Shown here: positions 1 to 7,740 of the stretch, in pieces
How the letters are laid out: each line of letters starts with the position of its first letter
Numbering within the stretch: position 1 is the stretch's first letter
DNA from: Microbacterium sp. VKM Ac-2923
GTDB lineage: Bacteria > Actinomycetota > Actinomycetes > Actinomycetales > Microbacteriaceae
Assembly: GCF_022815605.1 (NCBI RefSeq)
Contig: NZ_JALGRP010000005.1
Span: 1-64,000 of the forward strand
Direction: 5' to 3'
Length of the DNA stretch: 64,000 nucleotides
Notes under the pieces: model-generated
Database searches by the model: none
Seen by the model: only the letters and a program-made list of their open reading frames with translations
Told to the model about the DNA's origin: nothing
Made by a program: the position numbers and the translations under genes

Positions 1-397
1 GAAACTGACCAAAGAGAAAACATCATTACTGACGATTCCGAATGCCAACCCCCGGAAGGGCTGGTCTTTGATCCAAAATGAATTTCTCGCAATCCAACAA
101 AAATCAGACCGACGAGGAATAAATTGGCATTTGACAAGTGCACGCTGTTGAGTTCTCAAGGAACGGACGCACCCACAGAAACGATCTCTCGACCTACCCG
201 CGAGGCAACTTCACTACCTTATACGATCATTCGACTTGTTTGGTTCTCACCGTGGGACCTACAAGAGATCAGCGTCGTGAGACCCGGTCGAAGACCAGAA
301 CCAAAACCCTACACGATGTGATGAGGTTTTGGGTGGTCCGCTGCTTGAGAGGATGCGGGGCCTTTCGGCCTCTCCGCTCTCCCCTGTGGGGCGAACA
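1..397 (-). promoter_or_regulatory. rRNA operon leader (16S gene lies off the left edge)
   Basis: Read on the minus strand, this AT-richer stretch holds the actinobacterial rRNA-leader signature CGTTCCTTGAGAACTCAACA (complement of about 146-165), followed by GCGTG. That is the boxA-like antitermination region found ahead of 16S genes. Downstream come the processing-stem type sequences expected just before 16S; the 16S gene itself is not in the window. No convincing protein gene lies in 1-531. The open frames on both strands lack ribosome binding sites and fall in the leader. The identification rests on the motif and on knowledge of rrn leaders in Actinobacteria. Confidence 0.8.
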
Positions 398-403
398 AGT
401 AAT

Positions 404-433
404 AAGTTACGCGGATCCTGCCGACTCGTCCAA
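404..433 (-). promoter_or_regulatory. Probable rrn promoter
   Basis: On the minus strand TTGGAC (428-433) and TAACTT (404-409) are separated by 18 bp, a sigma70-type arrangement. It fires toward the rRNA leader. The predicted start is near 397, which gives a leader of more than 390 nt. Further weaker promoters in the leader (for example TATAAG, 218-223 complement) are possible. Confidence 0.55.
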
Positions 434-531
434 TCCTCACCGCACCCCGGGCGTGTCGACAGGCCAAAAGCCCGGATTTCCGGGGAATTCCAGAGATCGA
501 GCCGCAGGGTGGGACCTGGGGCTTCGCAGGG

Positions 532-705
532 CTAGATGAGTGCCGGGGTCGACACCAGTGTCGCGGCGGCATCCGTCAGGCCACCGGTGAACTCGATTCC
601 GCCGAAGAACATCGCCCCCACCACCAGCGCGAAGACGAACAAGATCGACAGGAACAGCACGGCGACGCCGGCGAGGGTGATCAGGAGCGGAAGTCTGTTT
701 GCCAT
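532..705 (-). CDS. Small membrane protein, unknown function
   Basis: 57 residues, not recognised as a named family. It starts MANRLPLL and has one or two closely spaced hydrophobic stretches (about residues 5-36), so it is probably a single-pass or hairpin inner-membrane peptide. The C-terminal tail is short and uncharged. A clear GGGAGGA Shine-Dalgarno sits 7-8 nt before the ATG, and third positions are GC-rich, so the frame looks genuine. It lies between the rpsA terminator and the rRNA promoter and is transcribed alone on the minus strand. Confidence 0.65.
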   Translation of the reverse strand: MANRLPLLITLAGVAVLFLSILFVFALVVGAMFFGGIEFTGGLTDAAATLVSTPALI

Positions 706-757
706 GACCCGATCCTCCCGCAGCCATCGTGTCGAAGAACAGGGCTTGCATGAGAAA

Positions 758-799
758 CACCGAAGGCCGGTACCTCCGAGGAGATACCGGCCTTCGGTG
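758..799 (-). terminator. rpsA terminator hairpin
   Basis: Perfect 15-bp inverted repeat CACCGAAGGCCGGTA / TACCGGCCTTCGGTG with a 12-nt loop, 10 nt after the rpsA stop codon. There is no long U tract, which is usual for high-GC actinobacterial terminators. Confidence 0.75.
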
Positions 800-808
800 T
801 GAGACGGA

Positions 809-2263
809 TCAGCGTCCGGAAAGCTTCTCGCGAAGCGCAGCCAGCGACTCGTCGTCGGCCAGGGTGCCCTGGGCGGGCGACTCCGACGAGAAGGATCCAC
901 CGAACGAACCGGCGTCGGTCGGGTTGGCGGCCTCGGCCTCGAGAGCCTTGGCGACGGCAGCCTTGTGGGCCTCCCAGCGACCCTGGGCAGCGGCGTACTC
1001 CTGCTCCCACTGCTCACGCTGAGCGTCGAAGCCCTCGAGCCAGGCACCCGACTCGGGGTCGAAGCCCTCGGGGTACTTGTACTCGCCACGCTCGTCGTAC
1101 TCCGTAGCCATGCCGTACAGCGCCGGGTCGAACTCGGTGCCGTTGGGGTCGACCGACTCGTTGGCCTGCTTGAGCGACAGCGAGATGCGACGACGCTCGA
1201 GATCGATGTCGATGATCTTGACGAAGACCTCTTCGCCGACCGACACGACCTGCTCGGCGAGCTCCACGTGCTTGCCCGACAGCTCGGAGATGTGCACGAG
1301 GCCCTCGATGCCGTCTGCGACACGGACGAACGCACCGAACGGAACGAGCTTGGTGACCTTGCCCGGGGCGATCTGACCGATCGCGTGCGTACGGGCGAAC
1401 ACCTGCCACGGGTCTTCCTGCGTCGCCTTGAGCGAGAGCGACACGCGCTCGCGATCGAGGTCCACCTCGAGGATCTCGACGGTGACCTCCTGGCCCACCT
1501 CGACGACCTCGGACGCGTGCTCGATGTGCTTCCACGAGAGCTCGGAGACGTGGACGAGACCGTCGACGCCACCCAGGTCGACGAACGCACCGAAGTTGAC
1601 GATCGACGAGACCGTGCCCTTGCGGACCTGACCCTTGTGCAGGTTGTTCAGGAACGTCGTGCGCGACTCGGACTGCGTCTGCTCGAGCAGTGCTCGGCGC
1701 GACAGCACCACATTGTTGCGGTTCTTGTCGAGCTCCAGGATCTTGGCCTCGATCTCCTGGCCGAGGTACGGCGTCAGATCGCGGACGCGGCGCAGCTCGA
1801 TGAGCGAGGCGGGCAGGAAGCCACGGAGACCGATGTCGACGATGAGACCACCCTTGACGACCTCGATCACGGAACCGGTGACCACACCGTCGTTCTCCTT
1901 GATCTTCTCGACGTCGCCCCACGCACGCTCGTACTGCGCACGCTTCTTGGACAGGATGAGGCGGCCTTCCTTGTCCTCCTTCTGGAGAACGAGGGCCTCG
2001 ACGTGATCGCCGACGTTGACGACCTCGTTGGGGTCGACGTCGTGCTTGATCGAGAGCTCGCGGGAGGGGATGACACCCTCGGTCTTGTAACCGACGTCGA
2101 GGAGGACCTCGTCGCGGTCGATCTTCACCACGGTGCCCTCGATGAGGTCGCCGTCGTTGAAGAACTTGAGCGTCTTCTCGACCGCGGCCAGGAAGTCTTC
2201 GGCCGAGCCGATGTCGTTGATCGCGACCTGCTTGGTAGCGGGGGCGGTCGTTGCGGTAGTCAT
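809..2263 (-). CDS. rpsA: 30S ribosomal protein S1
   Basis: 484 residues, close to the usual actinobacterial S1 length. Four S1 (OB-fold) repeats are visible at about residues 36-105, 122-190, 208-278 and 293-363. The last two carry the canonical GAFVDLGGVDGLVHVSEL and GAFVRVADGIEGLVHISEL patterns. An acidic, low-complexity C-terminal tail follows. S1 helps the 30S subunit bind and unfold mRNA. The start is taken at MTTATTAP: the frame is open further upstream, but those residues are not S1-like. The gene is monocistronic, with a strong terminator, close to an rrn operon. It contains none of the GGATGCC heptamers common elsewhere, consistent with strong codon selection. Confidence 0.97.
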   Translation of the reverse strand: MTTATTAPATKQVAINDIGSAEDFLAAVEKTLKFFNDGDLIEGTVVKIDRDEVLLDVGYKTEGVIPSRELSIKHDVDPNEVVNVGDHVEALVLQKEDKEGRLILSKKRAQYERAWGDVEKIKENDGVVTGSVIEVVKGGLIVDIGLRGFLPASLIELRRVRDLTPYLGQEIEAKILELDKNRNNVVLSRRALLEQTQSESRTTFLNNLHKGQVRKGTVSSIVNFGAFVDLGGVDGLVHVSELSWKHIEHASEVVEVGQEVTVEILEVDLDRERVSLSLKATQEDPWQVFARTHAIGQIAPGKVTKLVPFGAFVRVADGIEGLVHISELSGKHVELAEQVVSVGEEVFVKIIDIDLERRRISLSLKQANESVDPNGTEFDPALYGMATEYDERGEYKYPEGFDPESGAWLEGFDAQREQWEQEYAAAQGRWEAHKAAVAKALEAEAANPTDAGSFGGSFSSESPAQGTLADDESLAALREKLSGR

Positions 2264-2688
2264 GTAGTGGGTTGTCCTAGTTGGGTGGGTATCGGGCTCC
2301 GACTCCAGCGCCCTGTGATCCGGCGGACCGGGGCCATCGGGCACAGGTCCGCCCGAGGGCGAACGCGTGCCACGAGTCGAAGCGAAGCGGATTGATCGTG
2401 CGGTGTCACGAGCTCACTCGGAAACGAGCAGAGCCCACGTGTGACACCCCATCCTAACTCACCCGCTCCTTCTCGTGGATCTCCGGAAGGGAGGGGTGTC
2501 ACATGGCGACGTCCGGGGGCGGAAACCGGGAGCGCTATTCGCCTCCGATCGGCGCTTTCTGACGACCGCTCCGCCCCCGCGCGCCCAGGTGGCATCCAGA
2601 ATCCCGTGCCAGGCTCCCCGTTTCGTGCCCGTCGAACGCGGGCCGGACGGTGACACCCGCACCGTCCCCCTCACGCGAAATCGGTTCT
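2264..2688. promoter_or_regulatory. Divergent intergenic region with inverted GTGTCAC repeats
   Basis: 425 bp between divergent rpsA and a secreted hydrolase gene, with no convincing ORF. TGTGACACCCC (2440-2450) and GGGGTGTCACA (2493-2503) form an exact 11-bp inverted repeat 42 bp apart. A further GGTGTCACG lies at about 2402 and a GGTGACACCC at about 2649. The repeats could be operators (CRP/GlxR or MtrA-type sites share GTCACA elements) or an mRNA hairpin. The binding protein cannot be told from sequence. Confidence 0.4.
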
Positions 2689-3681
2689 ATGCGCTCTCCT
2701 TCGACGCCCACCTCCAACCGTCGTGACCGCCGCCTCGCCGCCCGCCGCACCCGTCGCCGCCCCGTGACGACCGCCGGCGTGCTGCTCGTCGGCACGGTCG
2801 CGGCAGCGGCTCTGACCGGCACCGCGCCAGCGGCGATCGCGTCACCCGCCGACCTCTCCGCGGCGACCTTCTCGCTCGCTTCGACAACCACCCCGACTGC
2901 CCTGACCGCGGACCGCGGCCCCGAGGTCGCCCTCGCCCGCGCGGCCGAGACCACCGCGGCCGACTCCCTGAAGGCCGCGGCGGCCGTGCAATCCGACATC
3001 TCGACATCCGGTCTCGACATCGGTCAGCCAGCGACCATCGACACCAGCGCGCTCGAACACGCCACCGATCGCCTGCAGTCGGCCTCGGTGTTGCCCGACA
3101 CGTTCCTCCCCGACCTCGCGGACGACGTGACGGCTGCCACCGCGACGATCGACCAGCGCGTCGCAGAGCTCCGCGGCAGCTTCGACGCCGCCGTGGCGAA
3201 GAAGGTCGAAGAGGAAGCCGCGGAGAAGGCGCGTCAGGAGGCGGAGGCTGCGGCCGCCGCCGCCGCGAAGGCTACTGAGGAAGAAGCCGCCGCGACCACC
3301 ACGTCGTCATCGTCGTCGTCGAGCGGTGGGGGTTCCTCGGCACCGTTCGCCACGGGCGGCGGCTCCGGTGACAACAGCCCCGCCGGCGCCCAGGCCACCG
3401 CGCGCGGGATGCTCTCCGACCGTGGCTGGGGCGACGACCAGTTCTCGTGCCTCGTCTCGCTGTGGAACAAGGAGTCGGGCTGGAATTACCAGGCCTACAA
3501 CTCCAGCAGCGGCGCGTTCGGCATCCCGCAGGCGCTCCCCGGCAGCAAGATGTCGTCGGCCGGCGCCGACTGGCAGACCAATGCGACCACGCAGATCTCG
3601 TGGGGCCTCGGCTACATCTCGGGGCGCTACGGCGACCCGTGCGGTGCGTGGGGTCACTCCCAGTCGACCGGCTGGTACTGA
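2689..3681 (+). CDS. Secreted lytic-transglycosylase-like protein (paralogue 1)
   Basis: 330 residues from the ATG at 2689; a GTG 39 nt upstream is possible. An arginine-rich n-region and hydrophobic core (about residues 26-50) form a signal peptide. A middle part of weak complexity follows, with an Ala/Glu/Lys coiled-coil stretch (about 165-215) and a Ser/Gly linker. The C-terminal 80-90 residues are a lysozyme-fold transglycosylase-like domain: FSCLVSLWNKESGWN contains the likely catalytic Glu, then GIPQALPGSKM, and the end is WGHSQSTGWY. The family cleaves peptidoglycan glycan strands outside the membrane. It is closely related to the gene at 6455-7348. No good ribosome site is visible. 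A 17-bp-stem terminator follows. Confidence 0.85.
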   Translation: MRSPSTPTSNRRDRRLAARRTRRRPVTTAGVLLVGTVAAAALTGTAPAAIASPADLSAATFSLASTTTPTALTADRGPEVALARAAETTAADSLKAAAAVQSDISTSGLDIGQPATIDTSALEHATDRLQSASVLPDTFLPDLADDVTAATATIDQRVAELRGSFDAAVAKKVEEEAAEKARQEAEAAAAAAAKATEEEAAATTTSSSSSSSGGGSSAPFATGGGSGDNSPAGAQATARGMLSDRGWGDDQFSCLVSLWNKESGWNYQAYNSSSGAFGIPQALPGSKMSSAGADWQTNATTQISWGLGYISGRYGDPCGAWGHSQSTGWY

Positions 3682-3720
3682 TCGGACGCCGACCGGCCGC
3701 GGCCGGTCGACACGGCACGA

Positions 3721-3769
3721 ACGACGAGAGCGCCGCCACGGACAGCATCCGGGGCGGCGCTCTCGTCGT
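3721..3769 (+). terminator. Terminator of transglycosylase-like gene 1
   Basis: Exact 17-bp inverted repeat ACGACGAGAGCGCCGCC / GGCGGCGCTCTCGTCGT with a 15-nt loop and T-rich flank (GTTGTGG), 39 nt after the stop codon. Confidence 0.8.
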
Positions 3770-3817
3770 TGTGGACGCCGGGTGGGGGCGGTACCGCGGC
3801 GGGCGATCGACCCTTCG

Positions 3818-3953
3818 ACACACGGCACGTCTCGACACACGGCACGTCTCGGCACACGGCACGTCTCGACACACGGCACGTCTCGGCACACGGCACGTCT
3901 CGGCACACGGCGGGTCGCGGCACACGGCGGGTCTCGGCGCACGGCGCGTCGGG
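3818..3953. repeat. Eight tandem copies of a 17-bp repeat
   Basis: The unit is (A/G)CACACGGCACGTCTCG. Copies begin at 3818, 3835, 3852, 3869, 3886, 3903, 3920 and 3937. The first five differ only at the first base; the last three drift (GGGTCGCG, GGGTCTCG, GCGTCGGG). Because 17 is not a multiple of 3, all six frames are open and encode 17-residue repeats, so the ORFs here are artefacts. The array lies in the 346-bp gap between two convergent genes, which otherwise holds only the terminator. Confidence 0.9.
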
Positions 3954-4027
3954 TGACCGGCAGGACGCGCGTGCCGACCTCGAACTCGGCGTGGCGGTCC
4001 CGACGCTCCCGCGCGGCTTCCCGAGGA

Positions 4028-5734
4028 TCAGGCGCCGTTGCGACGGGCAATCATGCCGGCGAAAAGGGCGTGGGAGAGCGGAGCGAGCGAGACGACCGAG
4101 AGAATGGTGCCGAGCACCGCCTGCTCGGCCTGGAGCAGCACTCCCCCGATGAGCAGCGCCGCGAACAGCACCGACGACACGACTCGGCGGATCATCCGCT
4201 CGAGATCGCGCAACCGGCGCTCGATGCGCGGCGTCTCGACCGACAGGGAGCCCTCCTCCAACCGGGAGATGAGGTTGTCGGCGCGACGGGGCAGTCGCGC
4301 GGTCACGGCCGCGACGGACCCGATCTCGCGCACGAGCGCCTGAGCGGTGTTGCCGCTCTCTTCGCGGATCAGTCGCTGGGCGTAGGGCTCGACGGCATCC
4401 CAGATGTTGAAGGCGGGGTCGAGGGCACTGCACATCCCGCTCGTGAGCGACATCGCGCGGACGATGAGGAGGAAGTTCTCGGGCAGCTGGAACGGCAGTG
4501 CGCGCACCACGTCGCCGAACTCGATGGCGAAGGCGCGGAACTCGCGCGGGTCGACCTCCTGCAACTCTGCGAAGCCCATCCCGCCGAAGCGCGAGAACAG
4601 CTGCGTCATCGCCCGTTCCAGCTGGATCGTGTCGGCCGAGGGCAACAGCACACCCACGTCGCGGATGCCGTCGACCAGCCCCTTGCCGTCGCGCGAGGCC
4701 GCGGCGATCAGCACGCGGCGCAGACCCCGGCGCAGGCCGGGAGGAACGTCGCCCATCATGCCGAAGTCGATGAAGGTGAAGCGCCACGCCGGTGTCCCGG
4801 CATCCGGGGAACCGTCGGGACGTGCCAGGGGTGTGACGAAGACGTTGCCGGGGTGGGGATCGGCGTGGAAGAAGCCGTCGTCGAAGAGCTGGTCGAACAT
4901 CACGGCGGCGAAGCGCGCGGCGACCTCGGACGGATCGATGCCTGCGGCGCGTAGCGCGTCGACGTCGTTGATCTTGATGGCGCTGACGTCTTCAAGCGTC
5001 AGCACGCGGCGGGTCGTTCGCTCCCACACGACGTCGGGGACGGCGACCCCGCCCTCTCCCCCGAATTCGACGGCGAACCGCTCCGAATTCGCGGCCTCGT
5101 GAAGGTAGTCGATCTCCTCCAGGCTCGTGACGGCGAACTCCTCGACGAGCGAGGGCATGTCCACACGGTCGCGGACGAGGGCGACCTTGCTCAGCCACAC
5201 GCCCACCTTGCGGAGGGCACGCAGATCCACCTCGACGATGCGATCGATGTCGGGGCGCTGGATCTTCAGGACGACCGCGCGCAGCCCGGTCTCCTCGGCC
5301 AACTCATCGGCGAGCACGGCGCGGTGCGCCTGCCCCAGGGAGGCCGCGGCGAGGGGCCGGTCGTCGACGCTCGCGAAGGCCCGCTCCAGCGGCATCCCGA
5401 GTTCTTGCTCGGCGCGGGCGCGCATCTGGGCGAACGGGACCGCGGGCACCTCGTCCTGCAGACCCTCGAGCTCTTTGGTGATCACCGGGGGTAGCACGTC
5501 GAGGCGCGACGACATGAATTGCCCGACCTTGATCATGAGGCCGCCGAGGTCGACGGCGAGCACGTGGAAGCGGCGGGCGATCCGCTGCAGCCGCCGGGTG
5601 CGGCCCCGGGCGGAGATCCACCCGAGGCCGAACCGCGGCAGGAACAACTCGTACCACCAGGCCTGCACGAGGTAGCGCGCCGCGAAGCGCGTGATCCGCC
5701 GGTAACGGGCCTTCATGAGGGCGTCGTCGGTCAT
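4028..5734 (-). CDS. ABC1/UbiB (AarF) family atypical kinase
   Basis: 568 residues. The family marks are present in order: KVGQ (about residue 69, the KxGQ motif), the alanine-rich nucleotide loop LAAASLGQAH (about 129), VVLKIQRP with the conserved Lys (about 155), FFHADPHPGN (catalytic loop, about 293) and FIDFGMMG (metal-binding DFG-like, about 325). Two hydrophobic segments near the C-terminus (about 505-550) suggest a membrane anchor. Family members act as small-molecule kinases or ATPases in quinone or lipid metabolism; the substrate here is unknown. The AGGAGA ribosome site is good. It lies 50 bp downstream of the padR gene on the same strand, probably in one operon. Confidence 0.92.
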   Translation of the reverse strand: MTDDALMKARYRRITRFAARYLVQAWWYELFLPRFGLGWISARGRTRRLQRIARRFHVLAVDLGGLMIKVGQFMSSRLDVLPPVITKELEGLQDEVPAVPFAQMRARAEQELGMPLERAFASVDDRPLAAASLGQAHRAVLADELAEETGLRAVVLKIQRPDIDRIVEVDLRALRKVGVWLSKVALVRDRVDMPSLVEEFAVTSLEEIDYLHEAANSERFAVEFGGEGGVAVPDVVWERTTRRVLTLEDVSAIKINDVDALRAAGIDPSEVAARFAAVMFDQLFDDGFFHADPHPGNVFVTPLARPDGSPDAGTPAWRFTFIDFGMMGDVPPGLRRGLRRVLIAAASRDGKGLVDGIRDVGVLLPSADTIQLERAMTQLFSRFGGMGFAELQEVDPREFRAFAIEFGDVVRALPFQLPENFLLIVRAMSLTSGMCSALDPAFNIWDAVEPYAQRLIREESGNTAQALVREIGSVAAVTARLPRRADNLISRLEEGSLSVETPRIERRLRDLERMIRRVVSSVLFAALLIGGVLLQAEQAVLGTILSVVSLAPLSHALFAGMIARRNGA

Positions 5735-5784
5735 CTATTCTCCTGGATGCCGACGGGCGCGAGCCCCGGCCGACGGGGGTGGGT

Positions 5785-6363
5785 TCAGCCCTGGGCGAGG
5801 ATCGAGTAGAGCTTGCGGCGAGCCTCGTCGAGGATCTCCACCGCCTGCTGCACCTGCTCCTTGTCACCCGTGCGTGCGACCTGGGCCGCCGCCTGGGCGA
5901 GCTCGACGCCCGCTTTGGGCAGTGCCGTCATGCGTCCGCTGTCGCGCGAGGTCGCGGACTCCCACGGCGCGCTGCGCTCGGTCGTCTCATCGCCCGCAGC
6001 CGCACGGCCCTCGGCGGTGAGCGAGTAGGTCTTGCGGCCGCCCGACTCCTCGGCCTGCACGAGGCCTTCATCGGTGAGTAGCTGCAGCGTGGGGTAGACG
6101 GAGCCCGGGCTGGGCTTCCACGAGCCGCCACTGCGCTCTTCGATCTCGCGGATGATCTGGTACCCGTGCATCGGCTGCTCGATCAGCAGGGACAGAACCG
6201 CAGAGCGCACGTCGCCCTTGTTCATGCGGGGCGTCGAACCGGTCTTCTGCTCGAACTGGCTGCGCAGCTGCTCGAGCCCCTCAAGGATGTTGGACATCGG
6301 CCAGCCCGGGGTGTTGTTGCCACCGCGTCCGCCGAACGCGTCTCCCAGGAATGAACCACTCAT
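5785..6363 (-). CDS. PadR family transcriptional regulator
   Basis: 192 residues. A Gly-rich, probably disordered N-terminus (1-45) precedes a PadR winged helix (about 48-125: GDVRSAVLSLLIEQPMHGYQ, then GSVYPTLQLLTDEGLV and GGRKTYSLTAEG). A C-terminal helix (about 145-190) should form the dimer. PadR proteins are usually ligand-responsive repressors of their own operon. An excellent GGAGG site precedes the ATG, and an AT-rich palindrome at 6397-6420 overlaps the promoter region, so autorepression is likely. The next gene down is ubiB-like, the presumed co-regulated target. Confidence 0.92.
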   Translation of the reverse strand: MSGSFLGDAFGGRGGNNTPGWPMSNILEGLEQLRSQFEQKTGSTPRMNKGDVRSAVLSLLIEQPMHGYQIIREIEERSGGSWKPSPGSVYPTLQLLTDEGLVQAEESGGRKTYSLTAEGRAAAGDETTERSAPWESATSRDSGRMTALPKAGVELAQAAAQVARTGDKEQVQQAVEILDEARRKLYSILAQG

Positions 6364-6396
6364 GACGACCTCCTTCGCGCGAACCCGATCTGAGTC

Positions 6397-6420
6397 AGCG
6401 ATACATAACGATATATCGCT
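6397..6420. promoter_or_regulatory. Probable PadR operator palindrome
   Basis: AGCGATA (6397-6403) and TATCGCT (6414-6420) form an inverted repeat with an AT-rich centre, 34 bp before the padR start codon. It stands out in GC-rich DNA and is the right size for a dimeric PadR winged-helix protein. That PadR binds it is inferred. Confidence 0.6.
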
Positions 6421-6454
6421 GAGAGGTCGTGCCGGGTCGGCGCGGAGGAGATTC

Positions 6455-7348
6455 TCAGTACCAGTTGACCGACTGCGAGTGACCCCACGCGCTGCAGGGT
6501 GTGCCGTAGCCGCGGGAGATGTAGTCCAGGCCCCAGGCGATCTGCGTCGCCGCGTTGGTCTGCCAGTCGTCGCCGAAACTCGCCATCTTGCTGCCGGGAA
6601 GGGCCTGAGGGATGCCGGTGGCACCGCCGTCGGCGTTGTACGCCTGGTAGTTCCAGCTCGACTCCTTGTTCCACAGGGACGACAGGCAGGAGAACTGGTC
6701 GCTCCCCCACCCGTACTTCTCGGCCGCCAGCTGAGCGGCGTAGGCGCGCGCACCGTCGGGGGTGTTGACGCGCGCAAGAGCCGCGGCGGCGTCGGCCTGA
6801 CGCTGGGCTTCCGCGGCGGCCGCTGCCTCGGCCTGTCGCTGCGCCTCGGCGGCGGCATCCGCCGCGGCCTTCTCGGCCTTTGCCTGGTCGAGACTCACCT
6901 GGACCTCGGCGACGCGGGCGGAGACCCGGGCGACCTCGGTCTGCGCGTTCTGGCTGAGAGCCGGCACGAGCAGCACCGGCAGCAGATCGGTCGACCCGAG
7001 GCGGGCGACGGCGTCTTCGAGGGCCGCCGTGTCGATCGCGGCGTCACCGATCGAGAGCGGCAGGCCGGTGGAGACGACGTCCGCGCGCACCGCGTCGGCA
7101 TTCGAGAGCGCCGACGCGGCGTCGGTCTGCGCCGAGCTCGCACCGGTAGTGACGGCGTCCAGCGTGGGGGCGTTGGTGACAGGCACGGCCGTGCCGGGAG
7201 CGGAGAACGAGGATGCCGACGCATCGGGGATCGAGAGCGGGGCGGCGACGGCCAGACCTGTGGTGGCGACCAAGCCGAACGCGAGGCCGGCGCAGGTCGC
7301 GGCGGTGACGAGCGTGCGGCGGGCGCGGTGGACGTGCCGGAGTTTCAC
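6455..7348 (-). CDS. Secreted lytic-transglycosylase-like protein (paralogue 2)
   Basis: 297 residues from a GTG at 7348; the frame is open to 7432, but the signal peptide starts well at VKLRHVHRARR. The signal sequence spans about 1-34. A linker with an Ala/Gln/Glu coiled coil follows (about 170-205). The C-terminal domain is nearly identical in pattern to the 2689-3681 product: DQFSCLSSLWNKESSWN with the candidate catalytic Glu, then GIPQALPGSKM and WGHSQSVNWY at the end. It is predicted to act on peptidoglycan outside the cell. No Shine-Dalgarno is visible, so it may be leaderless. A direct repeat like an MtrA site lies upstream. Confidence 0.85.
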   Translation of the reverse strand: MKLRHVHRARRTLVTAATCAGLAFGLVATTGLAVAAPLSIPDASASSFSAPGTAVPVTNAPTLDAVTTGASSAQTDAASALSNADAVRADVVSTGLPLSIGDAAIDTAALEDAVARLGSTDLLPVLLVPALSQNAQTEVARVSARVAEVQVSLDQAKAEKAAADAAAEAQRQAEAAAAAEAQRQADAAAALARVNTPDGARAYAAQLAAEKYGWGSDQFSCLSSLWNKESSWNYQAYNADGGATGIPQALPGSKMASFGDDWQTNAATQIAWGLDYISRGYGTPCSAWGHSQSVNWY

Positions 7349-7668
7349 ATCAGAACGGAGCAAGGAGGAATCTTTCGTCGGGGCGCGCTCGTCGGGATCG
7401 AGCGCGGTCTCGTGTCGTTCGGGTCGACACAAGTCCCCGAGTGTGCGGGCCGGTTCTGAGCGTTATCTCTTCGTTACCTGGAAGCGGCGTGTGAGCGCGT
7501 CGGACTGTCGGGCGGGCATGAGTGACGCGATATCGGACGCATCAGCCCATCTCAGACACCCCCGCGCGGGGTCTTTGATTAGACATCTGACCGGGCTTTT
7601 CCCGTCAGTTGGTCAGCGACTCGACGGTGAGGGTGCCTGGAGGGTCGAGACCACTGTCACCGCGCAGA
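7349..7668 (-). promoter_or_regulatory. Upstream region of transglycosylase-like gene 2, with MtrA-like direct repeat
   Basis: No gene is seen here. On the minus strand GTAACG and ATAACG (complements of 7472-7477 and 7461-7466) are separated by 5 bp. Direct repeats of GTAACG-like hexamers resemble the sites of MtrA, the actinobacterial cell-wall response regulator that controls peptidoglycan hydrolase genes. The match is short; the role is inferred from the motif and the target gene. Confidence 0.35.
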
Positions 7669-7713
7669 ACGGGCCGACCCGAGATTCGTGGAGAAACTCT
7701 CGGATCGGCCCGT
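7669..7713 (-). terminator. pgi terminator
   Basis: ACGGGCCGACCCGAGA pairs with TCTCGGATCGGCCCGT (one G-T mismatch) around a 13-nt loop, 28 nt beyond the pgi stop. Confidence 0.75.
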
Positions 7714-7740
7714 CACCGCGGCCTCAGCCGCGCTCCGGAG

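Noticed and set aside
121-150. TTGACA at about 131 as a plus-strand promoter
   Set aside because: There is no -10 at proper distance, and the region reads as an rRNA leader on the other strand.
965-2395. A 476-codon plus-strand frame opposite rpsA
   Set aside because: It is a mirror of the S1 gene (Asp/Leu/Val-rich complement composition), with no ribosome site.
2500-2690. ydaO-type cyclic-di-AMP riboswitch ahead of wall hydrolase gene 1
   Set aside because: Actinobacterial hydrolase genes often carry this switch, but its conserved core sequences are not found here or upstream of the second paralogue.
3818-3953. CRISPR array
   Set aside because: Repeats are contiguous 17-bp units with no unique spacers and no cas genes nearby; it is a simple tandem array.
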